DNA from: Methanobacteriaceae archaeon
Lineage (GTDB): Archaea; Methanobacteriota; Methanobacteria; Methanobacteriales; Methanobacteriaceae
DNA: 22,370 nucleotides
Direction: 5' to 3'
Assembly: GCA_030681145.1 (NCBI GenBank)
Contig: JAUXXK010000218.1
Span: forward strand, 1 to 22,370
The notes below the pieces were generated by a model. The model was not told the origin of the DNA, searched no databases, and saw only the letters and a list, made by a program, of their open reading frames with translations. Within the stretch, counting starts at the first letter, position 1. Each line of letters opens with the position of its first letter. This document shows, piece after piece, positions 1 to 8,056 of the stretch. Both the position numbers and the translations under genes were made by a program.

Positions 1-2026
1 TAAACATTTTACTTACATTTTTTAGTTCGTCCCAAACAAACTTCAAATCATCCCATGGCTTGTTAGCCCATAAGAGGTAAAAACGCATTATATCTGCACC
101 ATGAAGTGCTATTACTTCCTCTGGTTCAACTACATTACCCAATGATTTACTCATTTTTCTTCCATCTTCATCCAGAGTGAAACCATGCATTAAAACCTTT
201 TGATAAGGTGTTTTATCCAAAGCAATTACTCCTGTACCTAACTGAGAATAGAACCATCCTCTAGTCTGGTCATGGCCTTCGGTAATAAAGTCATATGGGA
301 ACCATTCTTCAAAGAGCTCCTTTTCTTGAGGATAATGAAGGGAAGCCCAACCCGCGACACCTGAATCAATCCAAACGTCAAGAACGTCCGGAGTCCGTTT
401 CATGTTTCCCCCGCATTTACAAGGAATTATTATATCATCGACATGAGGCCTATGGATAAAATCTCCTCGCAGGGTGTTTTCTACGGCTTTTTCTTTAAGT
501 TCGGCCACTGACCCCACCACCGTAATTTCTCCACAGTCTTCACAAGACCAGATAGGTATAGGTATTCCCCAGTATCTTTGTCGAGAAATTGTCCAGTCTC
601 TGGCGTTTTCAACCCAGTTCCTAAATCGGCTTTCTCCTGCCCAGGAAGGCACCCATTTTACTTTGTCCAGTTCACTTAGCATCTGATCTTTTATTTGGGT
701 GACCTTCAAGAACCATTGCTGAGTGGCCAGATAAATAATAGGAGTTTTGCATCTCCAGCAGAAACCATATCGGTGGTTTATAATTTCTGATTTTAAAAGA
801 AATCCATGAGTATCCAGATCATCAATAATACCTTGATCTGCTTCTTTAACAAAGTGACCCTCGTATTTTCCGGCCTCTTCTTTAAATAATCCCGCTTCAT
901 CTACTGGGCAAAAGATAGGTAATCCGTATTTTTTTCCAATTTCAAAATCTTCCGGACCGTGGCCAGGAGCTGTATGTACACAACCTGTACCTTCGGTAAG
1001 AGTTACGTGGTCTCCAGGAATTATTTTGTGCTCAAAAACTTTTTGTTGGGGTATTTCATCAGTTAAAGGGTGTTTATATGTTTTTCCTTCCAATTCAGAT
1101 CCTTTTACAATTTTAAGAATTTGGTAGGGCTTTTCTGTTGGTTCTTCACAGCAGCCAGAATCTTGCTGGCCGTTATTTTCGTGCTCCCCATGATCGCAAT
1201 TGCATCCACTGGCCCCAAATAAAGAATCCACCAAGGCCTCGGCCATTACATAAACCTCATCCCCTACCTTTACATAGGCATAATCAAAATCAGGGTGTAC
1301 ACAAACAGCCATGTTGGCTGGTAGCGTCCAGGGAGTAGTTGTCCAAACTAAAATGAATTCTTTTCCATTTTCAGCTGCTTCATGAGTTTCCAGAGGAAAT
1401 TTTACATAAATAGAAGGATCATCTTTATTTTCATAGTCAATTTCAGCCATTGCCAGCGCTGTTTCGCATCTAGGACACCATGTGATTACACGCAAATCAT
1501 TAACCAATAATTCTTTTTCATTAGCTTTTTTTAAAGTCCACCAGCAAGATTCCATGTATTTAGGATCAAATGTAACATAAGGGTTGTCCCAATCCATCCA
1601 TATTCCTATTTTTTGGAATTGTTCTGTCATTACTGCTTTGTTTTCAACTGCAAATTGGCGGCATTTGCTAACAAAATTTTCGATTCCTATTTCAGTTTCA
1701 ATTTGCTTTTTGCTTGTAAGGCCTAATAGTCCTTCAACTTTGTGTTCAATGGGCAGTCCATGAGTATCCCATCCAGCCTGCCTGCGAATACTAAAACCAT
1801 TCATGCTTTTAAATCGCAGATGTGTATCTTTAATAATCTTGTTCCAAGCAGTTCCCAAATGTATACGCCCACTACAGTATGGGGGACCATCTAAAAAAGA
1901 ATATTTGGGTTTATTTTCCCTTAATTGATTTGTTCTCTTGTAGATATCCCTTTCTTTCCAGAATTTCTGGACTTTTTCTTCTATAATGTTGGATTGATAT
2001 GACTTTTCTGCCTCCTGGATTGGCAT
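1..2026 (-). CDS. ileS: Isoleucyl-tRNA synthetase, 3' end cut by window edge
   Basis: Class I aminoacyl-tRNA synthetase that charges tRNA-Ile with isoleucine in the cytoplasm. The first 675 residues are visible; the frame runs off the left edge, so the C-terminal anticodon-binding part (a few hundred residues in the family) is missing. Visible signatures are the nucleotide-binding HIGH-type motif HLGT (residues 56-59), GWDTHGLPIE (85-94), the editing-domain WTTTPWTLPAN (228-238), several Cys pairs including WCPRC near 183-187, and the KMSKS loop at 624-628 (positions 143-157). The start ATG at 2024-2026 follows an AAGGAGAG site (2032-2039) with a 5-nt spacer. Oddity: residues 271-299 form a Gly/Cys/His-rich, low-complexity insertion inside the CP1 editing region (Cys 275, 277, 292, 293; His 279, 282). 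Identity is secure; the role of the insertion is unknown. Confidence 0.97.
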   Translation of the reverse strand, partial: MPIQEAEKSYQSNIIEEKVQKFWKERDIYKRTNQLRENKPKYSFLDGPPYCSGRIHLGTAWNKIIKDTHLRFKSMNGFSIRRQAGWDTHGLPIEHKVEGLLGLTSKKQIETEIGIENFVSKCRQFAVENKAVMTEQFQKIGIWMDWDNPYVTFDPKYMESCWWTLKKANEKELLVNDLRVITWCPRCETALAMAEIDYENKDDPSIYVKFPLETHEAAENGKEFILVWTTTPWTLPANMAVCVHPDFDYAYVKVGDEVYVMAEALVDSLFGASGCNCDHGEHENNGQQDSGCCEEPTEKPYQILKIVKGSELEGKTYKHPLTDEIPQQKVFEHKIIPGDHVTLTEGTGCVHTAPGHGPEDFEIGKKYGLPIFCPVDEAGLFKEEAGKYEGHFVKEADQGIIDDLDTHGFLLKSEIINHRYGFCWRCKTPIIYLATQQWFLKVTQIKDQMLSELDKVKWVPSWAGESRFRNWVENARDWTISRQRYWGIPIPIWSCEDCGEITVVGSVAELKEKAVENTLRGDFIHRPHVDDIIIPCKCGGNMKRTPDVLDVWIDSGVAGWASLHYPQEKELFEEWFPYDFITEGHDQTRGWFYSQLGTGVIALDKTPYQKVLMHGFTLDEDGRKMSKSLGNVVEPEEVIALHGADIMRFYLLWANKPWDDLKFVWDELKNVSKMF

Positions 2027-2384
2027 AGAAACTCTCCTTAAATTTTATATTTAAATTCTTAATTATATTAATTATAAATTGATGAAATAATTAGTAATTC
2101 ATTTAATATCTATTAATTAGATTGGCTGTAATTGTTTATAAATAATTCAACAAAACAAAATTTTTGTTCTGCCAAAAATAGATTAAGAATTATCAATCCT
2201 AAAAAGTTAGATTTTTAAAAAAATAGATGAAGAAAATAAATTTAAGATTGGAGAATCCTTCTAAAATCAATTTTTTATGAAAAAAATGTGTTTTTTATTT
2301 GGAACCCCAACCCCTTAAAATTAAAGGATGGTCTTCTTAAATAATAGGGCCAATAAATTTCTTCTTTTTAAAGCCTATTTATTA
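2027..2384. other. AT-rich intergenic region between metK and ileS
   Basis: This gap of about 360 bp lies downstream of metK and upstream of ileS, both on the minus strand. It holds the ileS ribosome-binding site, a candidate ileS TATA box and, near 2281-2296, oligo-T runs on the minus strand that could end metK transcription. A loose inverted repeat (AATAGG around 2371 with CCTATT around 2346, minus strand) follows metK. I saw no convincing reading frame or RNA gene. Confidence 0.5.
2135..2143 (-). promoter_or_regulatory. Candidate TATA box for ileS
   Basis: Read on the minus strand this is ATTTATAAA, close to the archaeal TATA consensus. It sits about 110 nt upstream of the ileS ATG, which would give a leader of roughly 80 nt. 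The whole gap is AT-rich, so chance matches are common. Confidence 0.3.
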
Positions 2385-3590
2385 TTAGAAGGTCCTTAGT
2401 TCACCTTTAACCAACATTTCAGTTATACTGGATATATCCTCAAGCCATGTATTCATTTCATATTCCACTTTTTTCTGCACATCTTCCAATTTATATCCAT
2501 TATTAACGATTATTTGAGATGATGCTGCTTTAGGTTGGTCAATTGGTTTACCAATTTGACTTAAAAGCATTATATGAACCTGGTTAACACCTTCAACAGA
2601 ATTTACAATTTCTTCTGCCATTTGATTAGATAAAAGATTATATATTTTACCCACATGGTTTAATGGGTTTTTACCTGAAGTGGCCTCCATAGACATTGGC
2701 CTATTAGGAGTTATGAGCCCATTAGCTCTGTTTCCACGACCAACAGAACCATCATCGCCCATTTCTGCAGAAGTTCCAGTGACTGTGAGGTAGTATCCTC
2801 TTTCAGAGTCACAATTCGGATCATCAGCAGTATTCACAAATACTTCAAACTCTCTTTCAGTGTTTTTAGCAACCAAATCAGATACTATATTCCTTAAATC
2901 AGCTTTAATACTAAGATAATTATCCTTATCATCAACATATTTAGACACCATTGCTGCAGCAACAGTCAGAGTGATTTTATCATTTTCTCTTAGGCCCATG
3001 ACTTTTATGTCCTCGCCCACAGCAGGATATTTGTTTTTAAATCTTTTAGAATTTAGTAAAGTTTCAGTAGCCATTACTAAATTTTCAGTTTCGGAAAATG
3101 GTGCAAACCCTACTCCAAATGATGTATCATTAGATGCAGGCATACCTTCTCTTCTGAAAACATCCACCAAATCTCCAGAACCGTGCCCTATCTTACATTC
3201 TACCACTGCAGAGGTCTCTACATCGAGATTTATTATATTTTCCTTTAAATAATCCTTAGCAGCCATTATCGCAATCCGGTCAATCCCAATTTTTTCTCCT
3301 TCATATTCTGGAACTCCTCTTCCAGTTAAAAGAATGTCCATAGGCTTGATTATTTGCCCTCCACCGAATTTAGGATCAGATTCCCCTGCAGTAATCTGTA
3401 CTTCATCTGTATTGTGGTGAAGTATTCCACCAAATTTGTCAATATAAGCATTACATAGAGCACGGCTCACAGACTCGGCAATACCATCACTTATACTATC
3501 TGGATGACCTATACCTTTTCTCTCAACAATTTCTATGTCTTGCTCCTCTATGGGAGTTTGGTTGAGTGTTTCTACAATTATGTTCCTCAT
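2385..3590 (-). CDS. metK: Archaeal-type S-adenosylmethionine synthetase
   Basis: Makes S-adenosylmethionine from methionine and ATP in the cytoplasm. SAM serves methylation and radical-SAM chemistry, which is heavily used for methanogen cofactors. The 401-residue protein has the archaeal MAT form, clearly different from bacterial MetK: N-terminal ETLNQTPIEEQDIEIVERKG and GHPDSISDGIAE, then GGGQIIKP, KIGHGSGDLVDVF, and GDDGSVGRGNRANGLITP near residues 278-295. Length matches the family (about 400). The ATG is preceded by GGGAGGT (3597-3603) with a 6-nt spacer. It diverges from the DUF192 gene across a 244-bp gap that contains a symmetric TATA-like element. No SAM riboswitch is visible, as expected for an archaeon. 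Confidence 0.97.
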   Translation of the reverse strand: MRNIIVETLNQTPIEEQDIEIVERKGIGHPDSISDGIAESVSRALCNAYIDKFGGILHHNTDEVQITAGESDPKFGGGQIIKPMDILLTGRGVPEYEGEKIGIDRIAIMAAKDYLKENIINLDVETSAVVECKIGHGSGDLVDVFRREGMPASNDTSFGVGFAPFSETENLVMATETLLNSKRFKNKYPAVGEDIKVMGLRENDKITLTVAAAMVSKYVDDKDNYLSIKADLRNIVSDLVAKNTEREFEVFVNTADDPNCDSERGYYLTVTGTSAEMGDDGSVGRGNRANGLITPNRPMSMEATSGKNPLNHVGKIYNLLSNQMAEEIVNSVEGVNQVHIMLLSQIGKPIDQPKAASSQIIVNNGYKLEDVQKKVEYEMNTWLEDISSITEMLVKGELRTF

Positions 3591-3690
3591 TTAAATACCT
3601 CCCAATTATAAACCATGAATAACTTGAGTTAAAGTAATTAAGCTGGTCTTTCATAATTGGTATTTATAGTAGATATGGTTTTGAATTGAT

Positions 3691-3716
3691 AATATATAAA
3701 TATGCATATTTAAAAA
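3691..3716 (-). promoter_or_regulatory. Symmetric TATA-like element upstream of metK
   Basis: Positions 3697-3712 are a perfect 16-bp palindrome, TAAATATGCATATTTA, flanked by more TATA-like sequence. Because of the symmetry a TATA box reads on both strands. On the minus strand it lies about 105 nt before the metK ATG; on the plus strand it is about 125-140 nt before the DUF192 gene. It is a candidate metK promoter, possibly also serving the divergent gene. The assignment rests on sequence alone. Confidence 0.35.
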
Positions 3717-3834
3717 GTTTGATAAAAATTTCATAACTAATAACAATAATATTAATCATTCTGGATTTAATAGAAATCTAAATTATAATTGATATCCTAG
3801 TTAATTAATATACTAATTAATAATAGGTGTTTAA

Positions 3835-4203
3835 ATGAGTCCTAAAATCTTTTTAATCAATAAAAGTAAAAATAAAAATATGGGTAATGTGACCTTTGCA
3901 AATAGTTTTTTTTCACGATTTCGTGGTTTAATGCTAAAAAAGGATTTGAAATCAGGACTTGTTCTTAAAATTCCCGCCGGAAGAGGTAAAAAAGGTTCTG
4001 CAATACACATGTTCTTTATGAGAATTCCATTAGACATAATATTTGTAGATGAAGATTTAAAAGTAGTTGATTTAACATCTCTAAATCCCTGGAATATTTA
4101 TACTCCTAAAAATCCTTCTAGATTTGTAATTGAATTGAAGAAAGGATTATTAAAAAATTCTGGGACTGAAGTCGGTGATTTAATGGAATTTAAAAATCTT
4201 TAA
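3835..4203 (+). CDS. DUF192 family protein
   Basis: A 122-residue small protein of the DUF192 family (function unknown, widespread in bacteria and archaea). Family hallmarks are present in order: an N-terminal segment ending in FFSRFRGLMLKK (residues 25-36), GLVLKIP (41-47), the highly conserved SAIHMFFMRIPLDIIFVDED (55-74), the PWNIYTP segment, and a C-terminal VIELKKG with GTEVGD. Many bacterial members carry a signal peptide; none is visible here, so this one is probably cytoplasmic. The ATG at 3835 follows AGGTG (3825-3829) with a 5-nt spacer. It stands alone, diverging from metK and converging on the flavoprotein gene, so the neighbourhood gives no functional hint. Confidence 0.9.
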   Translation: MSPKIFLINKSKNKNMGNVTFANSFFSRFRGLMLKKDLKSGLVLKIPAGRGKKGSAIHMFFMRIPLDIIFVDEDLKVVDLTSLNPWNIYTPKNPSRFVIELKKGLLKNSGTEVGDLMEFKNL

Positions 4204-4513
4204 ATTTTTTAAATGCCGATTTGCTATATATTAGTGAACTATAGTATTAAATCTTAATTAGAAAAAAAGGTTCTTAAAAGTGAAAAATAAAAATTAAATT
4301 CTTTTTTAATCTCAGACACGGCCATTCCAATCAGCATCTTCCAGTTCTTCAACAAGAAAATCGATTCTTTTTTTCCTCCGCCATGAAAAACTTCCCCAAT
4401 AATAAATTATGTTCTGAGTTAAATATTGATTTTGTGTTGAAATTTATGATTTTAAAAATAGTAATTAATAGAGTATTAAAAAAAAAGGTCTTTAATATAA
4501 TTTAAATTATATT
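4204..4513. other. Intergenic region between DUF192 gene and flavoprotein gene
   Basis: This gap of about 310 bp lies between two convergent genes. Apart from the HEAT-like fragment at 4312-4384 it is very AT-rich. Oligo-A runs near 4261-4269 and 4479-4487 give T runs on the minus strand, the latter just downstream of the flavoprotein gene and possibly part of its terminator. I found no RNA gene. Confidence 0.5.
4312..4384 (-). pseudogene. Fragment of a HEAT-repeat-like gene with a frameshift
   Basis: On the minus strand an ATG at 4382-4384, preceded by a GGGGAAG-like site, begins Met-Ala-Glu-Glu. The next bases are a seven-A run (4368-4374). Removing one A gives a clean frame, MAEEKRIDFLVEELEDADW followed by NGRV, ending at TGA 4312-4314. 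The pattern resembles the start of a HEAT/PBS-lyase repeat, in which a helix is followed by an Asp-x-Asp-Trp turn and Val/Arg. As written, the ATG frame stops after 11 codons. The patch has visibly more G/C than the flanking DNA, as expected for former coding sequence. Alternatives are a sequencing error in the A run, a genuine tiny peptide, or chance. Confidence 0.35.
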
Positions 4514-5206
4514 TTACAATTGTTTAAAAATATCTCCAGGATTTCTTAAAATTTTAACTTCTTCTAAATGGACTAATTTGTGCGTATTTTCCACATCTAG
4601 TTGTCTCATGCGAATAGTGATGATTTTACCACCCGATACAGCATTAAAAGCACATGAATTTTGACATTCTCCACACCCGATACATTTTAAGAGGTTAATT
4701 TCAATTCCAGGGATTATAGCACTTGAAGAACATGAAGCAGCAGCTTCACAAGTCTGACAACTTTGGCATTCGTCTAATTCCAGTTTAGAAGGCAACACAG
4801 TTTTTACATCCCCTACTTCCATATCAACTGGCACAATAAACGTTTTAACGCCGCCTTTACCTGCTTGAGCCACAGCATTTGTAACAAGTGTATCTGCAAT
4901 CCCATGTACTATTTTAGATACTGTGTTGGATGTTGTTGGAGAAACAATCAACAGATCATATCGACCCATGGAAAGTCTTCCAGTTACAGGAAAACTGAAT
5001 TCTTGATCGCTTTCTAAAGCAAGTTCTCGGTAATAACCACCCGTGACGTTTTTTACTCTATCATATAGCCCATACATTTTTAATACTTCTTTTCCAGCCC
5101 TAGAAACCATAACAGTGACATCGTGTTCTGAAGAAAGATTTTCTAGTTCATTTACACTATCTAAAAGAAGGTGTCCTGCACCAGTAAAAGCCCAAGCAAT
5201 TCGCAT
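4514..5206 (-). CDS. Iron-sulfur flavoprotein, DmrB/AfpA (archaeoflavoprotein) family; likely dihydromethanopterin reductase (acceptor)
   Basis: A 230-residue protein with an N-terminal flavoprotein (FMN-binding) fold: MRIAWAFTGAGH at the start and SPTTSNT at residues 89-95. A C-terminal two-cluster ferredoxin-like part follows: C147-x2-C150-x2-C153-x5-C159 and C175-x2-C178-x2-C181-x3-C185. This domain order matches the DmrB/AfpA group. DmrB of Methanosarcina reduces dihydromethanopterin to tetrahydromethanopterin; AfpA proteins take electrons from ferredoxin. A role in the last step of tetrahydromethanopterin synthesis is the best guess, but paralogues exist and substrate cannot be read from sequence. 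The ATG follows GAGGA (5213-5217). It is a lone gene, though near glyA, whose enzyme needs the same C1 carrier in methanogens. Confidence 0.85.
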   Translation of the reverse strand: MRIAWAFTGAGHLLLDSVNELENLSSEHDVTVMVSRAGKEVLKMYGLYDRVKNVTGGYYRELALESDQEFSFPVTGRLSMGRYDLLIVSPTTSNTVSKIVHGIADTLVTNAVAQAGKGGVKTFIVPVDMEVGDVKTVLPSKLELDECQSCQTCEAAASCSSSAIIPGIEINLLKCIGCGECQNSCAFNAVSGGKIITIRMRQLDVENTHKLVHLEEVKILRNPGDIFKQL

Positions 5207-5620
5207 ATTTTTTCCTCAATCAATTATATTGGTTTATACTAAAAATCATATTAAATTGTTCCAAATGAAAAATTTATTCACTAATTTAAACATTTTAATT
5301 TAATGTAGAAGATAATATTAATTAATGTTGCGATAGATTAACTGTAGAATAAGATTTCGTTATATCTAAATAAATACACATTATATGAATTTATTATCTT
5401 TGAATTTCATTATGCTGTGATTCAAGAATCTAAATATCCATTAAAGACATTTAAAACACTTTAGAGGCAATGTTAGATTAAAATATATAATATTCAAAAA
5501 AGTGATTTTTATTCATAAATCCTTCAAGCTGATTTAATACCATGAAAATCTTTTATAACTTATAATTGGTAAACTAGCTAAGTAAAAAGAAATAATGTTT
5601 AATTTGAATTTTGATTTATT
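5207..5620. other. AT-rich intergenic region
   Basis: About 410 bp between the flavoprotein gene and the downstream end of the lipoprotein gene, both on the minus strand. It holds the flavoprotein ribosome-binding site and scattered TATA-like stretches (for example around 5230-5239). I see no coding pattern, RNA gene or long repeat in it. Confidence 0.5.
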
Positions 5621-5971
5621 TTAGGTTAATCCACAGCTTGTACAGTATCCGTTTGCCCAAGAAGTCCCATGGAACGTGTATCGTCCACAACTTGGACAGT
5701 TAAGTATTCCGTCATTGTCCCCATATCCACACTCCAGGCATCTGGTTTTTTTATACCATGGATAGTACCCACAATTTTTACATTCTTGTGCAGCAGCTTT
5801 AACAGTTTTATCCCCGCTTGATGAAGAATCATCATTATCTTGCACTATCACAGTAGTATTCGGTGTGGTATTGTTGTTATTGTTTTCATTTTCCCATGGT
5901 AATGATATTGTGCATCCTGACGACATAATTACCAAGGCAACAATAATCAAAAGAAGTATGTATATTTTCAA
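5621..5971 (-). CDS. Small zinc-ribbon lipoprotein of unknown function
   Basis: A short secreted protein, 116 residues from the TTG start favoured here. A hydrophobic signal peptide (KIYILLLIIVALVIM) ends in an SSGC lipobox, so the Cys should be lipidated and the rest lie outside the membrane. A linker of about 40 residues rich in Asn, Thr, Ser and Asp follows, with NTT sequons suitable for archaeal N-glycosylation. The C-terminal half has four CxxC knuckles (CKNC, CLEC, CPSC, CTSC), read as two zinc ribbons. Start choice: TTG at 5969-5971 lies 5 nt after a GGGGGGAG site. An in-frame ATG at 5984-5986 would add five residues, MGGDV, but lacks a good site and puts an Asp before the signal peptide. 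I do not recognise a named family. Confidence 0.75.
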   Translation of the reverse strand: MKIYILLLIIVALVIMSSGCTISLPWENENNNNNTTPNTTVIVQDNDDSSSSGDKTVKAAAQECKNCGYYPWYKKTRCLECGYGDNDGILNCPSCGRYTFHGTSWANGYCTSCGLT

Positions 5972-6093
5972 TACATCTCCCCCCATTTAATTATAAATCC
6001 TATTGTAGTAATATTTATTATGTTCGGTAATATTATTTACTTTTTACGATTTCAATTAATTAATATTAAATCTCTATTTAACAATAATAGGGA

Positions 6094-6110
6094 GAAAATA
6101 AAAATAAAAT
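6094..6110 (-). terminator. Oligo-T stretch after glyA
   Basis: On the minus strand, starting about 10 nt after the glyA stop codon, the sequence reads ATTTTATTTTTATTTT. This is the sort of oligo-U run at which archaeal RNA polymerase terminates. No hairpin is needed or evident. Confidence 0.4.
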
Positions 6111-6118
6111 GTAAGCTA

Positions 6119-7387
6119 TTAAATTTCTATGTATTTATATGCCTCATCATTAGAAAAAGAATAGCTTACTCGATTATAATCACCCATAAAGTCCTTTACA
6201 TCGTTTTTAACATTTTCATTATCTATTACAACTCTTTTTATGTATTCCGCTACTTCACTCATTTGAGACTCTTTCATACCTCTTCGAGTAAGCTCCTGTG
6301 TCCCTACTCTGATACCCGACGGATCATCAGATCTGTTAACATCATCCCAAGGTAGTAAATTTTTATTAAGAATAATATTATTGCTTTCTAATCGTTTAGA
6401 TAGCTCAGCAGCCCTACCAATATCAGAAACATCCATTGCCACTTGGTGAGATTCTGTAAAGTCCAAATCTTCACATAAAACATTGAACCCTCTCTCATAT
6501 AGATTTTGAGCTAGAGCCTTTGCATTTTTTATAATTTGATTAGCATATTCCTGACCAAATTCCAACATTTCTGCAGTGGCGATTCCTAAGCCAGCTACAT
6601 GATGGAGGTGATGGTTACTTACTACTCCAGGAAATACAGCTTCATCTATTTTATCCGCTATATCATCATTGCAGAGGATAATACCTCCTTGAGGACCGGG
6701 GAATGTTTTATGAGTACTGCCAACCATCATATCTGCGCCTTCTTTTAAAGGATCTTGGAAACATTTACCTGCAATTAATCCTAGTACATGGGCACCATCA
6801 TACATTACCTTGGCACCTATTTCATCAGCTGCTTCACGGGCTTCTTCTACCGGATGAGGGAATAAAAATAGGCTGCCTCCTAAAAGAACTATTTTAGGTT
6901 TTATTTCCAAAATTTGTTTTTTCATGACATCGGCATCAATATTCATAGTTTCTTGGTTAAAAGGATGAGTATAAACTTTTAAACCCCTTATACCTGCTGC
7001 ACTAACTTTAGCATGAGATATATGGCCCCCATAAGGAACTTCCATTGCCATTAAAGAATCATTTACATTGGCAAATGCAAAAAAACAAGCAAGATTAGCT
7101 ACAACCCCCGAAGTTGGTTGTACATTAGCGTGTTCTGCATCAAAGAGCTTTTTAGATAGATCTATAGTTAAATTTTCAATGCTGTCGATGTGCTCACAGC
7201 CTTCATATAACCGACTACATGGAAGACCTTCAGCATATCTGTGAGATAAATCAGATACCATGGCCTCTTTAACAGCAGAACTAGTAATATTCTCACTTGC
7301 AATGAGATTCATACTGTTTTCCATCCAATGATTGTGCTTTTTCATGATATTTCGTATTTTTTGAACGTAATTTTGATTTTCAGACAT
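6119..7387 (-). CDS. glyA: Serine hydroxymethyltransferase
   Basis: PLP enzyme interconverting serine and glycine with transfer of a C1 unit; in methanogens the carrier is tetrahydromethanopterin instead of folate (family knowledge). The 422-residue protein shows the SHMT landmarks: LIASENITS (28-36), SHRYAEGLP (48-56), the NVQPTSGVVANLA region (88-100), PYGGHISH (118-125), YDGAHVLGLIAG (196-207) and the PLP lysine K227 in GSTHKTFPGPQGG. The substrate-binding Arg is in GIRVGTQELTRRG. Length is normal. The ribosome-binding site is weak (GATG-like). A TATA-like ATATTTATATC lies about 70 nt upstream of the ATG. The gene appears monocistronic. Confidence 0.97.
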   Translation of the reverse strand: MSENQNYVQKIRNIMKKHNHWMENSMNLIASENITSSAVKEAMVSDLSHRYAEGLPCSRLYEGCEHIDSIENLTIDLSKKLFDAEHANVQPTSGVVANLACFFAFANVNDSLMAMEVPYGGHISHAKVSAAGIRGLKVYTHPFNQETMNIDADVMKKQILEIKPKIVLLGGSLFLFPHPVEEAREAADEIGAKVMYDGAHVLGLIAGKCFQDPLKEGADMMVGSTHKTFPGPQGGIILCNDDIADKIDEAVFPGVVSNHHLHHVAGLGIATAEMLEFGQEYANQIIKNAKALAQNLYERGFNVLCEDLDFTESHQVAMDVSDIGRAAELSKRLESNNIILNKNLLPWDDVNRSDDPSGIRVGTQELTRRGMKESQMSEVAEYIKRVVIDNENVKNDVKDFMGDYNRVSYSFSNDEAYKYIEI

Positions 7388-7454
7388 ATTTCATCAGCAT
7401 CCATAAACTAATCATAATAATAAACATTCACATTTTAATGATAGTGAGATAAGG

Positions 7455-7465
7455 GATATAAATAT
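7455..7465 (-). promoter_or_regulatory. Candidate TATA box for glyA
   Basis: The minus strand reads ATATTTATATC, a good match to the archaeal TATA element. It is about 70 nt before the glyA ATG, implying a leader near 45 nt. Confidence 0.4.
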
Positions 7466-7579
7466 TCATATTAAAAAAATTTATTAAATTATTTTAATTT
7501 TAAAAATAGTGTTATTGATCACATTTAAAATCATAGTACTCCACATTTATTCTAAATTAGAAATAATGCAATCTAAATT

Positions 7580-7882
7580 TTAATCAAATACATACGACAA
7601 TATTTCATCTACTTTTAAGCTCATGTAGTTTTTAGCTCCAACTTAAGCAAAACCGTGTTTTAATAGCCAGACATATAAAAGATACCATATTTATACATAT
7701 ATGGCCTATTACCCACATTTTGGGTTGTCATAGGCATTAGTATGTGAAATTCTTCCGTGATTGGCAGTACACACAATAATCAAATCAGCCTCAAATTCCC
7801 CTTGTACTTGATGCAAATAGTACTCAAAAATCCCATTTTCAATTAAGAACATTTCTATGTCTCTTTGACCGCTTGAACATTT
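7580..7882 (-). pseudogene. Decayed reading frame, unidentified
   Basis: A single minus-strand frame keeps protein-like composition over about 300 bp but is broken by stops. The longest open part runs from 7882 to a stop at 7709-7711. From an internal ATG (7850-7852) it encodes 47 residues, including FEADLIIVCTANHGRISHTN and ending NPKCG. After TAA-TAG and two more in-frame stops the same frame resumes with LLKHGFA, then VGAKNYMSLKVDEILSYVFD, and ends at TAA 7580-7582. No ribosome-binding site precedes the ATG. The G/C content of the first part is higher than the flanking intergenic DNA. I cannot name the family; Cys and His residues (CTANHG, NPKCG) could suggest metal binding. Chance is possible, but the composition and shared frame favour a gene remnant. 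Confidence 0.4.
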
Positions 7883-8056
7883 TTATGGAAACTTCAAAGT
7901 TTAAGAGTTATATTTATTTAAGTCATTGAAGGCTTAAAAATGCATTATTTTAGTTTATACGATATTATGATAAAATTAAACCATATTTTATATATTTAGT
8001 CATAATATGCTATTAAAAATCATTAAAGAAAAAACTGGAAATAATAACAATTTAAA

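Noticed and set aside
3591..3834. Possible SAM-sensing riboswitch before metK
   Set aside because: No conserved helices or G/C-rich paired elements are visible. The gap is AT-rich and is explained by TATA elements and a normal ribosome-binding site. SAM riboswitches are not established in archaea.
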